Part shown: one piece after another, positions 17,470-25,740 of the stretch
Layout of the letters: the number at the start of each line of letters is the position of its first letter
Numbering within the stretch: position 1 is the stretch's first letter
Assembly: GCA_965220415.1 (NCBI GenBank)
Contig: OZ244829.1
Span: forward strand, 5,208,001 to 5,272,000
DNA length: 64,000 bases
Source of the DNA: JAJDTR01 sp965220415
GTDB taxonomy: Bacteria > Poribacteria > WGA-4E > JAJDTR01
Direction: 5' to 3'
Notes under the pieces: model-generated
Seen by the model: the letters and a program-made list of their open reading frames with translations, nothing else
The model's database searches: none
What the model was told of the DNA's origin: nothing
Program-made: the position numbers and the translations under genes

Positions 17470-18036
17470 ATGTCAAGAATAGGCCAAATGCCCATTGAAG
17501 TACCGGCGAATGTTGAAATCAACCTTGACGGCTCACGAATTAGTGTGGAGGGGCCCAAGGGGAAGCTAGATTGGACAATTCCCGAAGGAAGTAAAGTGAA
17601 GAAGGACGATGATCGGCTTGAGGTTGAGAGATTAAGTAATCAGAAAATACACAAATCGTTGCATGGTCTCACCCGGAGTTTAATTGCGAATATGGTGAAG
17701 GGAGTTACGGACGGGTTTGAGAAAAAACTTCGCGTTGTGGGCACTGGGTATCGCGCAGAAATTAACAACCAAAAATCATTAGTGCTGAACGTAGGATATT
17801 CTCATCCCGTTACCTATGATCCGCCAGACGGAATCACAATCCGCGTTGATGGTACCGAAAACGTGGATGGGCAACTTCATACTCCCATCATCGTGAGTGG
17901 CGTAGACAAACAGCTCGTTGGTCAAGTTGCCGCATCAATTCGTCAAATCAAGAAACCCGAGGTTTATCAACCTTGCAAAGGCATTCGTTATGAAGGTGAA
18001 CGTGTTCGCATGAAAGAGGGTAAAGCGAAAGCATAG
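17470..18036 (+). CDS. rplF: 50S ribosomal protein L6
   Basis: L6 (188 residues) has two repeated domains and sits near the sarcin-ricin loop. Conserved features are the N terminus MSRIGQMPIEVPANVEI, VVGTGYRAE, VGYSHPV and the C-terminal GIRYEGERVRMKEGK. ATG 17470 follows AGGGAAAG. It is slightly longer than the E. coli protein and looks intact. Confidence 0.97.
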   Translation: MSRIGQMPIEVPANVEINLDGSRISVEGPKGKLDWTIPEGSKVKKDDDRLEVERLSNQKIHKSLHGLTRSLIANMVKGVTDGFEKKLRVVGTGYRAEINNQKSLVLNVGYSHPVTYDPPDGITIRVDGTENVDGQLHTPIIVSGVDKQLVGQVAASIRQIKKPEVYQPCKGIRYEGERVRMKEGKAKA

Positions 18037-18080
18037 ACTACGGTCTACTCTCGCGCCGAGCGAACTTGGGAGGGCAATCA

Positions 18081-18449
18081 TTGAATCGACTCAAAAGGAA
18101 AAATCTTGCACGCGTAGCACGGAAAAGACATGTGCGACAGAAGGTAATTGGTACGAACCAAAGGCCGCGACTATCTGTTTTCAAGAGTTCCAATCACATT
18201 TACGCTCAACTTATTGATGACGAAAATCGTGTCACACTTGCCGCTGCTTCGACCTTAGCGCCCGAAGTGAAAGAGAGTGTTTCGCAGGGCGGAAATGCTA
18301 GTGCCGCGGAGAAAGTAGGCGCGCTGATTGCAAACAAGGCTAAGGAATTTCAGATTGAATCTGTTGTGTTTGATCGGGGCGGAAACCTATATCATGGGAG
18401 AGTAAAAGCCCTTGCAGATGCTGCTAGGGAAGGCGGTTTGAAGTTTTAG
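18081..18449 (+). CDS. rplR: 50S ribosomal protein L18
   Basis: L18 (122 residues) binds 5S rRNA with L5 and L25. RPRLSVFKSSNHIYAQLIDD and the tail FDRGGNLYHGRVKALADAAR are diagnostic. I chose TTG 18081 (MNRLKRKN) because GGGAGGG (18069-18075) precedes it. An earlier in-frame TTG at 18066 would overlap that site. rpsE follows after 60 bp. Confidence 0.95.
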   Translation: MNRLKRKNLARVARKRHVRQKVIGTNQRPRLSVFKSSNHIYAQLIDDENRVTLAAASTLAPEVKESVSQGGNASAAEKVGALIANKAKEFQIESVVFDRGGNLYHGRVKALADAAREGGLKF

Positions 18450-18509
18450 GAGACCGTTACTGTACAACATTGGGGCGAAGGTAGTGGGTGTTACTAAAGG
18501 AGGGTTTCG

Positions 18510-19040
18510 TTGCGAGTTGAAAAAATAGATCCGGGCGATTCTGAATTTGAAGAACGATCAATCGCGATTAACCGTGTTATGCGTGTCAGCAAAGGTGGAC
18601 GCACCCCAAGTTTCAATGCGCTTTCCGCAGTTGGGAACTTTGAGGGTATTGTTGGTATCGGGTTCGGCAGCGCCAATGATGTTCCTTCGGCGATTAGTAA
18701 AAGTATTGCCGATGCGAAGAAAAACTTGATCCGTGTACCGTTGCTGGGAGACACCATTCCGCATGAAACTTTTAGTAAATTCAAAGCCGCCAAGGTTCTG
18801 CTGAAACCAGCGAGTCCTGGAACGGGAATTGTTGCCGGGCATGCAACGCGGACCATCCTGGAATTTGTGGGAATTAAAGATGTATTGACTAAGCGTCTTG
18901 GATCTAGAAATGTAAAAAATATCGCAGAGGCGACGATGTTAGCGTTAAAGAGTTTGAAAGATGTTAACGATGTCGCCCGTCTTCGCGGAAAACGCGTTGA
19001 GGATTTGACCGGCGAGAGTTCACCGTCGGCTACTCAATGA
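18510..19040 (+). CDS. rpsE: 30S ribosomal protein S5
   Basis: S5 (176 residues) contributes to mRNA unwinding and fidelity. The dsRNA-binding-like N domain (RVMRVSKGGRTPSFNALSAV) and the C domain with LKPASPGTGIVAGHATRTIL are present. The start is TTG 18510 after AAGGAGGG (18497-18504). rplO begins 16 bases after its stop, leaving no room for rpmD (L30), which usually lies here. Confidence 0.96.
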   Translation: MRVEKIDPGDSEFEERSIAINRVMRVSKGGRTPSFNALSAVGNFEGIVGIGFGSANDVPSAISKSIADAKKNLIRVPLLGDTIPHETFSKFKAAKVLLKPASPGTGIVAGHATRTILEFVGIKDVLTKRLGSRNVKNIAEATMLALKSLKDVNDVARLRGKRVEDLTGESSPSATQ

Positions 19041-19056
19041 AATGGAGTTGAAGGTC

Positions 19057-19506
19057 ATGAAGTTGAATGAGCTCAGACCGGCGCAGGGTTCAAAACGAGG
19101 CAAGAAGCGAATTGGACGGGGCGAGGCTTCAGGTTGGGGTAAAACCGGCGGGCGGGGACATAAGGGCCAAAAATCACGTTCCGGCGGATCTATTCCTGCT
19201 TGGTTCGAGGGTGGCCAAATGCCTCTGGTAAGAAGGCTTCCTAAGCGCGGGCCGGCGGTAACCAAACATAAACGTATCAAATATGATGTTGTGAACGTCA
19301 AGGAACTGAACTGCTTTGAGAGTAACACGACTGTTACGGTTGAAATGTTGAGCGACAGAGGTATGGTGAAGAACAGGAACGCGCGCGTAAAAATCCTTGG
19401 CGACGGTTCCCTTGAGAAAGAATTAACTGTTTGCGCGCACAGTTTCGCGAAGTCGGCAGTTGAAAAGATCCAGCAGATTGGTGGCAAGGCTGAAGTAATT
19501 TCTTAG
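19057..19506 (+). CDS. rplO: 50S ribosomal protein L15
   Basis: L15 (149 residues) is a late 50S assembly protein with a long basic N-terminal extension: KRIGRGEASGWGKTGGRGHK followed by GQKSRSGG. ATG 19057 (MKLNELRP, the family N terminus) is preferred over ATG 19042 because GGAG (19044-19047) lies between them. The C-terminal domain ends IGGKAEVIS. secY follows after 99 bp. Confidence 0.96.
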   Translation: MKLNELRPAQGSKRGKKRIGRGEASGWGKTGGRGHKGQKSRSGGSIPAWFEGGQMPLVRRLPKRGPAVTKHKRIKYDVVNVKELNCFESNTTVTVEMLSDRGMVKNRNARVKILGDGSLEKELTVCAHSFAKSAVEKIQQIGGKAEVIS

Positions 19507-19605
19507 CCGGCCGTACCTGATTCGTAGAGCGGACCGGAGTAAGATTTAGCGCCATGTACGCCCCTCATGTGAGTAAGTTTTGGCACCCGCCTATTCAGTG
19601 ATTGT

Positions 19606-20979
19606 ATGATGAACTCAAAAGATAAACCGCAGATGATAAGCGCCTTCCGGAACGTGTTCAAAATTCCGGAGTTACGGTCTCGTATAATCTTTACGGCGTT
19701 GCTGCTGATTGTTTACCGGTTTGGGGCACACATCACAATCCCGGGGATTGACGACCAAGCTCTAGAGGAGTTTTTCAACCAGTTGACAGATCGCCCCGGC
19801 GGTAACATGATTGGATTCGTGGACTTATTCTCTGGCGGGGCGTTTAGTCAGATGACAATCTTTGCACTAGGCATCCAGCCATACATTAGTGCATCGATTA
19901 TCATGCAGCTTCTTGCTGTTGTTGTGCCCTCTCTTGAGAGGTTATCGAAGGAACCGGATGGGCGCAAGAAAATCACCCAATATACGCGTTACGGCACTGT
20001 CATCCTGAGTGCTGTACAGGGCTTGGGAATCAGTTTCCTATTACGCAATCCCGGCAACCTCGGCATACAAGCGGATATCGTTATGAATGAAAGTTGGTCA
20101 TTTCATTTCTTAACGGTTATCACCTTAATGGCTGGCACCGCGTTCGTGATGTGGCTTGGAGAGCAGATTACGGAAAGAGGCATCGGTCAAGGCATTTCAC
20201 TCATCATCACAGTGGGGATAGTAGCGGCAGTACCCGGTGGTGTTTCCTCTATAACTAGTCGTTTAATTAGCGATCCTAACTTTGGGTTAATACAGTTGGT
20301 TATCTTTCTAGCCCTGATCGTTGTTGCGGTGATGGGTACGGTTTTCGTCACTCAATCTGTTCGAAAGATTCCTGTTCAGTACGGGCGCCAAATAAAAGGT
20401 ACACGGATGTATGGCGGCCAGAGGACGCATCTCCCCCTTCGCGTCAACGCCGCAGGAATGATACCAATAATTTTCGCAGTAACCTTGATGCAATTTCCTG
20501 GTACCATCTTGGGTTTTCTGCCGCAAGATTGGGGGTGGGCGCTTGGGCTACAAGGAGTCCTTGGGAATCCAGGCCATCCGGTATACTTGATTATTTATGC
20601 AAGTTTAATTATTGCCTTTACCTATTTCTACACGGCTGTACAGATTAACCCGGTTGACATGGCGGATACGCTAAAGAAGCACGGTGCGCATATTCTAGAA
20701 AAAGGTGGGATTCGACCGGGGAAGCGAACTGCCGAGCACATCAACTTTGTATTAACGCGCATTACCCTGCCCGGCGCCTGTTTTTTGGCTGCAATTTCGA
20801 TTATTCCGATCATGTTTGAGGGTTGGTTAAAAATCGGTACCATGGTAAGCGGGGCATCGGTGCTGATTGTCGTTGGCGTCGTGTTGGACACAGTGTCGCA
20901 GATTGAATCTCATCTGACGGATCGGAGTTATGAGGGATTCATAAAGGGACGGCGAATTAAGGGACGTCGGTCGAGATGA
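19606..20979 (+). CDS. secY: Protein translocase subunit SecY
   Basis: SecY (457 residues) is the ten-helix channel of the Sec translocon in the inner membrane. Visible landmarks include VYRFGAHITIPGID in TM1, GGAFSQMTIFALGIQPYISA around TM2 (plug region) and LGEQITERGIGQGISLIITV. Further along are RKIPVQYG and the C-terminal RSYEGFIKGRRIKGRR. ATG 19606 has no clear ribosome-binding site and an ATG follows directly. The usual next genes adk, map and infA are absent. Confidence 0.97.
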   Translation: MMNSKDKPQMISAFRNVFKIPELRSRIIFTALLLIVYRFGAHITIPGIDDQALEEFFNQLTDRPGGNMIGFVDLFSGGAFSQMTIFALGIQPYISASIIMQLLAVVVPSLERLSKEPDGRKKITQYTRYGTVILSAVQGLGISFLLRNPGNLGIQADIVMNESWSFHFLTVITLMAGTAFVMWLGEQITERGIGQGISLIITVGIVAAVPGGVSSITSRLISDPNFGLIQLVIFLALIVVAVMGTVFVTQSVRKIPVQYGRQIKGTRMYGGQRTHLPLRVNAAGMIPIIFAVTLMQFPGTILGFLPQDWGWALGLQGVLGNPGHPVYLIIYASLIIAFTYFYTAVQINPVDMADTLKKHGAHILEKGGIRPGKRTAEHINFVLTRITLPGACFLAAISIIPIMFEGWLKIGTMVSGASVLIVVGVVLDTVSQIESHLTDRSYEGFIKGRRIKGRRSR

Positions 20980-21012
20980 TGTGCTGTAACTGTTAGAGGG
21001 AGAAGGAAGCCG

Positions 21013-21129
21013 ATGAAAGTCAAAGCCTCTGTTAAAAAAATGTGTAACCAGTGTAAAGTCATAAAGAGAAAAGGCGTCATTCGCGTTATTTGCCCTTCGA
21101 ACCCGAAACACAAGCAGAGGCAAGGATGA
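21013..21129 (+). CDS. rpmJ: 50S ribosomal protein L36
   Basis: This very short gene (38 residues) encodes a zinc-ribbon 50S protein. It reads MKVKASVKKMCNQCKVIKRK, then GVIRVICPSNPKHKQRQG. The conserved zinc set C-x2-C, C and H is complete. GGGAGAAGGA lies just upstream of ATG 21013. It occupies its normal position between secY and rpsM. Confidence 0.95.
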   Translation: MKVKASVKKMCNQCKVIKRKGVIRVICPSNPKHKQRQG

Positions 21130-21174
21130 CCGAAGCCAATACACTATCAATTGTGAGTTCAAAGGAGAAAGGTC

Positions 21175-21570
21175 ATGGCAAGAATTGCAGGGGTTGATTT
21201 GCCCCGAAATAAACGGGTTGACATCGCTCTTACCTACATATATGGGATTGGTCGCCACAACGCATCGAAATTAGTGCATGACTTGAATATCGATCCAGCA
21301 AAAAAAGTAGACAGTTTGGCTGAGGATGAAATCAGTCAATTAAGAACCACAATTACTCAAGAGTACAAGGTTGAGGGCGATCTGCGACGAGAAGTGGATC
21401 AAAACATCAAGAGGTTAATGGATATTAATAGTTATCGTGGATTGCGCCATCGCCGCCAGTTGCCCGTGCGCGGTCAGCGAACAAGCACTAATGCACGAAC
21501 ACGCAAAGGAAAAGCTAGAACTATCTCCGTGGGTAGAAAATCCAAGGAAGCAGCCCGCAAAGGTGGTTGA
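21175..21570 (+). CDS. rpsM: 30S ribosomal protein S13
   Basis: S13 (131 residues) contacts S19 and the P-site tRNA. MARIAGVDLPRNKRVDIALT is the family start, and SYRGLRHRRQLPVRGQRTST plus NARTRKG form the conserved C-terminal block. ATG 21175 follows AAAGGAGAAAGG. The basic tail is a little longer than in E. coli. rpsK follows after about 36 bp. Confidence 0.97.
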   Translation: MARIAGVDLPRNKRVDIALTYIYGIGRHNASKLVHDLNIDPAKKVDSLAEDEISQLRTTITQEYKVEGDLRREVDQNIKRLMDINSYRGLRHRRQLPVRGQRTSTNARTRKGKARTISVGRKSKEAARKGG

Positions 21571-21606
21571 TACTGGTTTGTTCTTCAACGTGAAAGGAGT
21601 TTGTCT

Positions 21607-21990
21607 TTGCGTTCTTCAAATCGAGCAAAAAGAAGAGAACGAAAGAATGTACCGGAAGGCATCGCTCACATTCAGGCTACATTCAACAATACAATTGTTA
21701 CCATCACGGATCCTTCGGGTAATACAGTTGCATGGGCAAGTGCAGGGATGAGTTTCCCAGGTTCCCGAAAGAGCACTCCGTTTGCTGCACAACAAACCGC
21801 AGAAGCATGTGCGAAGAAGGCTATGGAACAGGGAATGAGGCGTGTGGAGGTGCGGGTTAAAGGACCGGGGTCTGGAAGAGAATCTGCAATCCGTGCACTT
21901 TCAGCAGCGGGGCTTGAAGTTACGTTAATGAAAGATGTGACCCCAATACCTCACAATGGCTGTCGTCCACCAAAACGACGCCGTGTTTAA
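21607..21990 (+). CDS. rpsK: 30S ribosomal protein S11
   Basis: S11 (127 residues) lies at the platform near the mRNA exit. GIAHIQATFNNTIVTITDPS and KDVTPIPHNGCRPPKRRRV identify it. I chose TTG 21607, seven bases after AAAGGAG (21593-21599). Another in-frame TTG at 21601 is only one base from that site and is unlikely to be used. Confidence 0.95.
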   Translation: MRSSNRAKRRERKNVPEGIAHIQATFNNTIVTITDPSGNTVAWASAGMSFPGSRKSTPFAAQQTAEACAKKAMEQGMRRVEVRVKGPGSGRESAIRALSAAGLEVTLMKDVTPIPHNGCRPPKRRRV

Positions 21991-22017
21991 CCTTGATTAT
22001 GAGTTGCGAAGGAGAAA

Positions 22018-22647
22018 ATGAGCAGATATTTAGGTCCCGTTTGTAAATTGTGCCGGAGGGAAGGCGAAAAACTCTTCCTAAAAGGGCGACGTTGCAATAC
22101 ACCAAAGTGTTCATTTGAGCGCCGCGGTTATCCTCCGGGAGAGCATGGCCAAAGGCCGATTCGCGGCAAAGATGCTTACCGGCAGCAGTTACGTGCGAAA
22201 CAAAAAGCCAAGCGAATCTATGGCACCTTAGAGAAGCAGTTTCACAACTACTACAATAAAGCCGAACATCAGAAGGGAATAACCGGAGAATCATTGATTA
22301 TCCTTTTGGAACGTCGGTTGGATAACGTGGTTTTTCGTTTTGGTTTTGCAAGTTCACGGCGACAAGCGAGGCAGCTCGTAAAGCATAACCATTTTCTAGT
22401 AAACGGCGAATTGGTCAACATTCCTTCCTATTTGGTGACCGTTGGTGACAAGATCCAGGTCCGAGAAAAAAGTCTCCAGGCAGGTGTACTCCAAGAAGCA
22501 ATAGAATACGCACAACAGACGGGCACACCTGAGTGGCTAGAACTGGATGCTGACAAACGGACAGGTATTATTCAAGGTTACCCAGATGCAACCCAGGTTG
22601 CCGCCAACGTCCAAACTCAGTTAATAATTGAACTTTACTCCAAATAA
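22018..22647 (+). CDS. rpsD: 30S ribosomal protein S4
   Basis: S4 (209 residues) is a primary 16S binder and, in E. coli, the alpha-operon repressor. The N-terminal zinc knuckle CKLCRREG followed by CNTPKC is retained. The S4 RNA-binding fold includes RLDNVVFRFGFASSRRQARQ and HNHFLVNGELVNIPSYLV. ATG 22018 directly follows GAAGGAG. rpoA begins 28 bp later. Confidence 0.97.
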   Translation: MSRYLGPVCKLCRREGEKLFLKGRRCNTPKCSFERRGYPPGEHGQRPIRGKDAYRQQLRAKQKAKRIYGTLEKQFHNYYNKAEHQKGITGESLIILLERRLDNVVFRFGFASSRRQARQLVKHNHFLVNGELVNIPSYLVTVGDKIQVREKSLQAGVLQEAIEYAQQTGTPEWLELDADKRTGIIQGYPDATQVAANVQTQLIIELYSK

Positions 22648-22675
22648 CATATACCTACGTGGAAGGACAACATAA

Positions 22676-23638
22676 ATGGACATCAGGAAGCCAGAGCGTC
22701 TTGTGGCAGACTTGGAAAGCCTAAGACCGGACTATGGCAAGTTTATTGCCGAGCCACTTGCGCGCGGATTTGGAATTACCCTCGGCAATTCACTGCGACG
22801 CGTTCTGCTTTCGTCAATCGAAGGGGCAGCCATTGTTTCTGTTGCAATTGAGGGAGCAAAACACGAATATTCGACGATTGATGGTGTCACGGAGGATGTC
22901 ATTCAACTTCTCCTCAATCTCAAAGAGATTCGATTCCTCGTCCACACGGATGAAGCGGTAACCCTACGTCTATCAGTTAATGGATCCGGAGGGATCACAG
23001 CCGCTGATATTCAGCCCAATAGTCAAGTGGAGGTCATTAACCCCGACCAATACATTGCAACATTAGACAAATGTGATGGACTGAACATGGAATTGCACGT
23101 GTGTCGCGGACGCGGTTATACACATGCCGAAGAACACACCGATGGGAACCAGCCAATTGGAGTGATTGCGCTCGACGCAAAATTTTCGCCGGTGAAACGC
23201 GTCAATTTCCGAGTTGAAGAAACGCGGGTTGGCCCCATGACAAATTTTGATCGCTTGATTTTGGAAGTCTCAACTGACGCTAGCATAACAGCAAAAGATG
23301 CTGTTACCCAAGCCGCGGATATCTTATTGGATCAACTACGGCTGTTCAGTGATTTCGATGAAACCTATGTTGAGCCGGTACAGGAGATTGACGAGGAAAA
23401 AGTGCAGCGCGAGAAATATCTGTCAAAACCCGTCGCCGAACTTGAGCTTTCCGTACGTTCTTCAAACTGTTTAGAAGCTGCACAGATTACAACAATCCGG
23501 GACCTCGTGGTGAAGACCGAACAGGATATGTTGAAGTTTCGTAATTTCGGGCGAAAATCTTTGAATGAGATTAAGGATTTTCTGGCTAATATGGGACTTT
23601 CCCTCGGAATGGAGCTTGATGATGATGATGAGGATTAA
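22676..23638 (+). CDS. rpoA: RNA polymerase alpha subunit
   Basis: The 320-residue alpha subunit dimerises to start polymerase assembly. The N-terminal domain has EPLARGFGITLGNSLRRVLL and the C-terminal domain, which contacts UP elements and activators, includes FRNFGRKSLNEIKDFLANMG. The protein ends in an acidic run (ELDDDDED). ATG 22676 follows GGAAGGA. It is flanked by rpsD and rplQ as in most bacteria. Confidence 0.97.
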   Translation: MDIRKPERLVADLESLRPDYGKFIAEPLARGFGITLGNSLRRVLLSSIEGAAIVSVAIEGAKHEYSTIDGVTEDVIQLLLNLKEIRFLVHTDEAVTLRLSVNGSGGITAADIQPNSQVEVINPDQYIATLDKCDGLNMELHVCRGRGYTHAEEHTDGNQPIGVIALDAKFSPVKRVNFRVEETRVGPMTNFDRLILEVSTDASITAKDAVTQAADILLDQLRLFSDFDETYVEPVQEIDEEKVQREKYLSKPVAELELSVRSSNCLEAAQITTIRDLVVKTEQDMLKFRNFGRKSLNEIKDFLANMGLSLGMELDDDDED

Positions 23639-23664
23639 CGGAACGGAAGGAAAACCGGGGAATT

Positions 23665-24048
23665 ATGCGACATAGAAAAAGTGGAAGAAAACTTGGTCGA
23701 ACAACCAGCCATCGAAGAGCGTTATTCCGAAATCAGGCTACAGCGTTGTTTGAACACGAACAGATTCGCACGACGTTGGCGAAATCCAAGGAATTGAGAC
23801 GAATTGCGGAACGGCTAATCACGTTGGCTAAGCGTGGGGATCTGCATGCGCGCCGCCAAGCGGCTAGAATGATTATGGGGACGAACCTGCACGACGGGGA
23901 TGGCCAAGGGAAACATGCAATATTGCAGAAACTGTTCGATGAAATAGGCCCGCGTTATCAGGATAGAAATGGTGGGTATACCCGAATAGTTCGGGGCGAG
24001 TTAAGGCGTGGAGATGGAGCACAGATGGCTTATATTCAATTGGTATAA
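23665..24048 (+). CDS. rplQ: 50S ribosomal protein L17
   Basis: L17 (127 residues) begins MRHRKSGRKLGRTTSHRRAL and contains RTTLAKSKELRRIAERLITL and GGYTRIVR. The C terminus is extended compared with the shortest family members. ATG 23665 follows GGAAGGA. It is the last gene of the block, with a strong terminator 40 bp downstream. Confidence 0.96.
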   Translation: MRHRKSGRKLGRTTSHRRALFRNQATALFEHEQIRTTLAKSKELRRIAERLITLAKRGDLHARRQAARMIMGTNLHDGDGQGKHAILQKLFDEIGPRYQDRNGGYTRIVRGELRRGDGAQMAYIQLV

Positions 24049-24087
24049 TGACCAAATCTCAGTTCTGACTTTCTATTAGACTTTTCC

Positions 24088-24125
24088 GGCGTTGATTTGA
24101 TTGTATCAGTCAACGCCTTTTTTTT
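24088..24125 (+). terminator. Intrinsic terminator after rplQ
   Basis: An eight-base-pair stem GGCGTTGA (24088-24095)/TCAACGCC (24110-24117) is followed by eight consecutive T (24118-24125). It closes the ribosomal protein block. Confidence 0.92.
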
Positions 24126-24204
24126 GCCACGGATAAGCAGCACGAGTGAGTGCTCCTTGCGTATATGGTCAATCCAATAATAATTTACGCACTGCGGTAG
24201 GTTC

Positions 24205-24239
24205 GATTAACTGAGTGGATAGCGAAGACGATAGAGATC
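24205..24239 (+). repeat. GATC-bounded dispersed repeat, copy A
   Basis: A 35-bp unit starting GATTAACTGAGTGGATAG and ending GACGATAGAGATC, related to five other copies in the window. It is the left half of an inverted pair with copy B. A second inverted repeat, CTAACCG/CGGTTAG (24246-24252 and 24281-24287), lies between them. Confidence 0.75.
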
Positions 24240-24292
24240 CCTTTCCTAACCGAATTGGTATTTATCCAATCCCGTAGGTGCGGTTAGAAAAT

Positions 24293-24348
24293 GATCTCTA
24301 TAGGAACGCTATCGCGCTCATTATCCATTCGCTTGATCTCAGTTGATC
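24293..24348 (-). repeat. GATC-bounded dispersed repeat, copy B (inverted)
   Basis: Read on the minus strand this starts GATCAACTGA, continues GATCAAGCGAATGGATAATG and ends CTATAGAGATC. It carries a duplicated GATCAA start and about 20 extra bases. It faces copy A, making a roughly 144-bp imperfect palindrome between rplQ and the next, convergent gene. Confidence 0.7.
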
Positions 24349-24411
24349 GCTTACGGAAATATGTGTGAATATGAATGGAATTGGCTATAGTTATCCACAT
24401 AAGACCGTATT

Positions 24412-25740
24412 TCAGTATCGATACGCTGCGGACACAAATAGGCGATTCGATGTCTGGGTAGTAATGAGCGATTCGACCGATTGTTCCCACGAACCACGCA
24501 TGTACGCAATATCGAATTTTACAATCCCGTCGAAAACTTTGCCTATGCCGAATGTCAAGAAATCTCGATTGTTTCCAATTTCTTTTGCGTTAAACGGGAT
24601 GGGATCATATATGTAACCTACACGAGTATAAGCATCAATTCTCTTAAATTCGTACTCCGCACCAACGCGCACCTGAACCGTCATATCATAGAACCGCTCA
24701 AAGTTATCTCTAGACACATCTTCCGCTGGTGGTGTGCTATATTGCGTCTGTGTCCAATCGGTGAATTGAACGTCACTAGCTAGTGTCAAGGACTCCTGAA
24801 GAAGTTTCACGGCAATTCCCGCGCCGAGTTCAAAGGGGCGTTCAATATCGAAAAGTATTGAATCTTGGTCGGACTCCCTTTCCGATTCACCATCATCAAA
24901 AATCACGTTGGTTTCTTCTCGCCAAACTTCATCCACTTCAATGTCCATTGGGGCAACAGCAGTGAAACCGAGACTTACATTTTCGGTGATGTAGGCAAGC
25001 ATCCCGATTCTGCCGCCGACGCCGAAATATTCACGGTCAATCGTGTCATGGAAGGCGAAGCCGGCTAGTTCAGCGTCAATGTTACTCACGTCGGTTGCAA
25101 TGCTGTCTAACTCGTTAACGTATGTTCCGTGCCAAAAGTCCATTGAGGCACCGAGTATGATATTCTGTGAAATAAAAACGCCCGCACCGAAACTCCAAAT
25201 CCCAATACCTCCACGATCGCTGTTAGTTTCATCTACGTCAAGACCGCCAAAAGTTGGGTCGTCGGTAGGATCTATACCCTGAATAGAAATTCGCGAGTCG
25301 AAGTTCTGTGCACGATTATACCCTAGCCCGATAGCGAAACCGCCTCGCCTCGCATCTAGGGGATAAACTATTCCCACGGAATTGGGTCGAGTCTTTGACC
25401 GGCTGGCATCGGTCGGACTTGTACCAGCAAATTGGGTTTCAGAGTTAATGTCGTGGTGAGACAGGCTGCCATACAACTCGAATTTCCGAATCTGGGCTAA
25501 CCCCGCGGGATTCCAATAAAGCGCTGTCGAGTCGTCTGCAATGCCGAGGAACGTGCCTCCCATTCCCATCGTCCTTGCACCGACGCCGAAAGTGTTTCCA
25601 ATTGCAATCTCCTCTACTTGAGCACGGCTAGGAAGGGCCAAAGAAAATGTTGTAATGGACAGTATTAAGAATAGGATGTAAATAGTTTTCCAATCTACAT
25701 GTTTTGGGATGATGTAATCCAATCTCCGCATCTTTAACAT
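24412..25740 (-). CDS. OmpP1/FadL-like outer-membrane beta-barrel protein
   Basis: The 442-residue protein has an N-terminal hydrophobic signal segment ending near LPSRAQ. It then has the family motif GVGARTMGMGGTFLGIADDS plus ALYWNPAGLA, typical of OmpP1/FadL/TodX and PorV-like barrels that pass hydrophobic compounds or assist surface export. Alternating strands continue to a terminal aromatic AAYRY, an outer-membrane barrel signature. Its ATG overlaps the TAA stop of the upstream lipoprotein by one base, with GGAGG just ahead, so the two are translationally coupled. The cargo is unknown. Confidence 0.8.
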   Translation of the reverse strand: MLKMRRLDYIIPKHVDWKTIYILFLILSITTFSLALPSRAQVEEIAIGNTFGVGARTMGMGGTFLGIADDSTALYWNPAGLAQIRKFELYGSLSHHDINSETQFAGTSPTDASRSKTRPNSVGIVYPLDARRGGFAIGLGYNRAQNFDSRISIQGIDPTDDPTFGGLDVDETNSDRGGIGIWSFGAGVFISQNIILGASMDFWHGTYVNELDSIATDVSNIDAELAGFAFHDTIDREYFGVGGRIGMLAYITENVSLGFTAVAPMDIEVDEVWREETNVIFDDGESERESDQDSILFDIERPFELGAGIAVKLLQESLTLASDVQFTDWTQTQYSTPPAEDVSRDNFERFYDMTVQVRVGAEYEFKRIDAYTRVGYIYDPIPFNAKEIGNNRDFLTFGIGKVFDGIVKFDIAYMRGSWEQSVESLITTQTSNRLFVSAAYRY

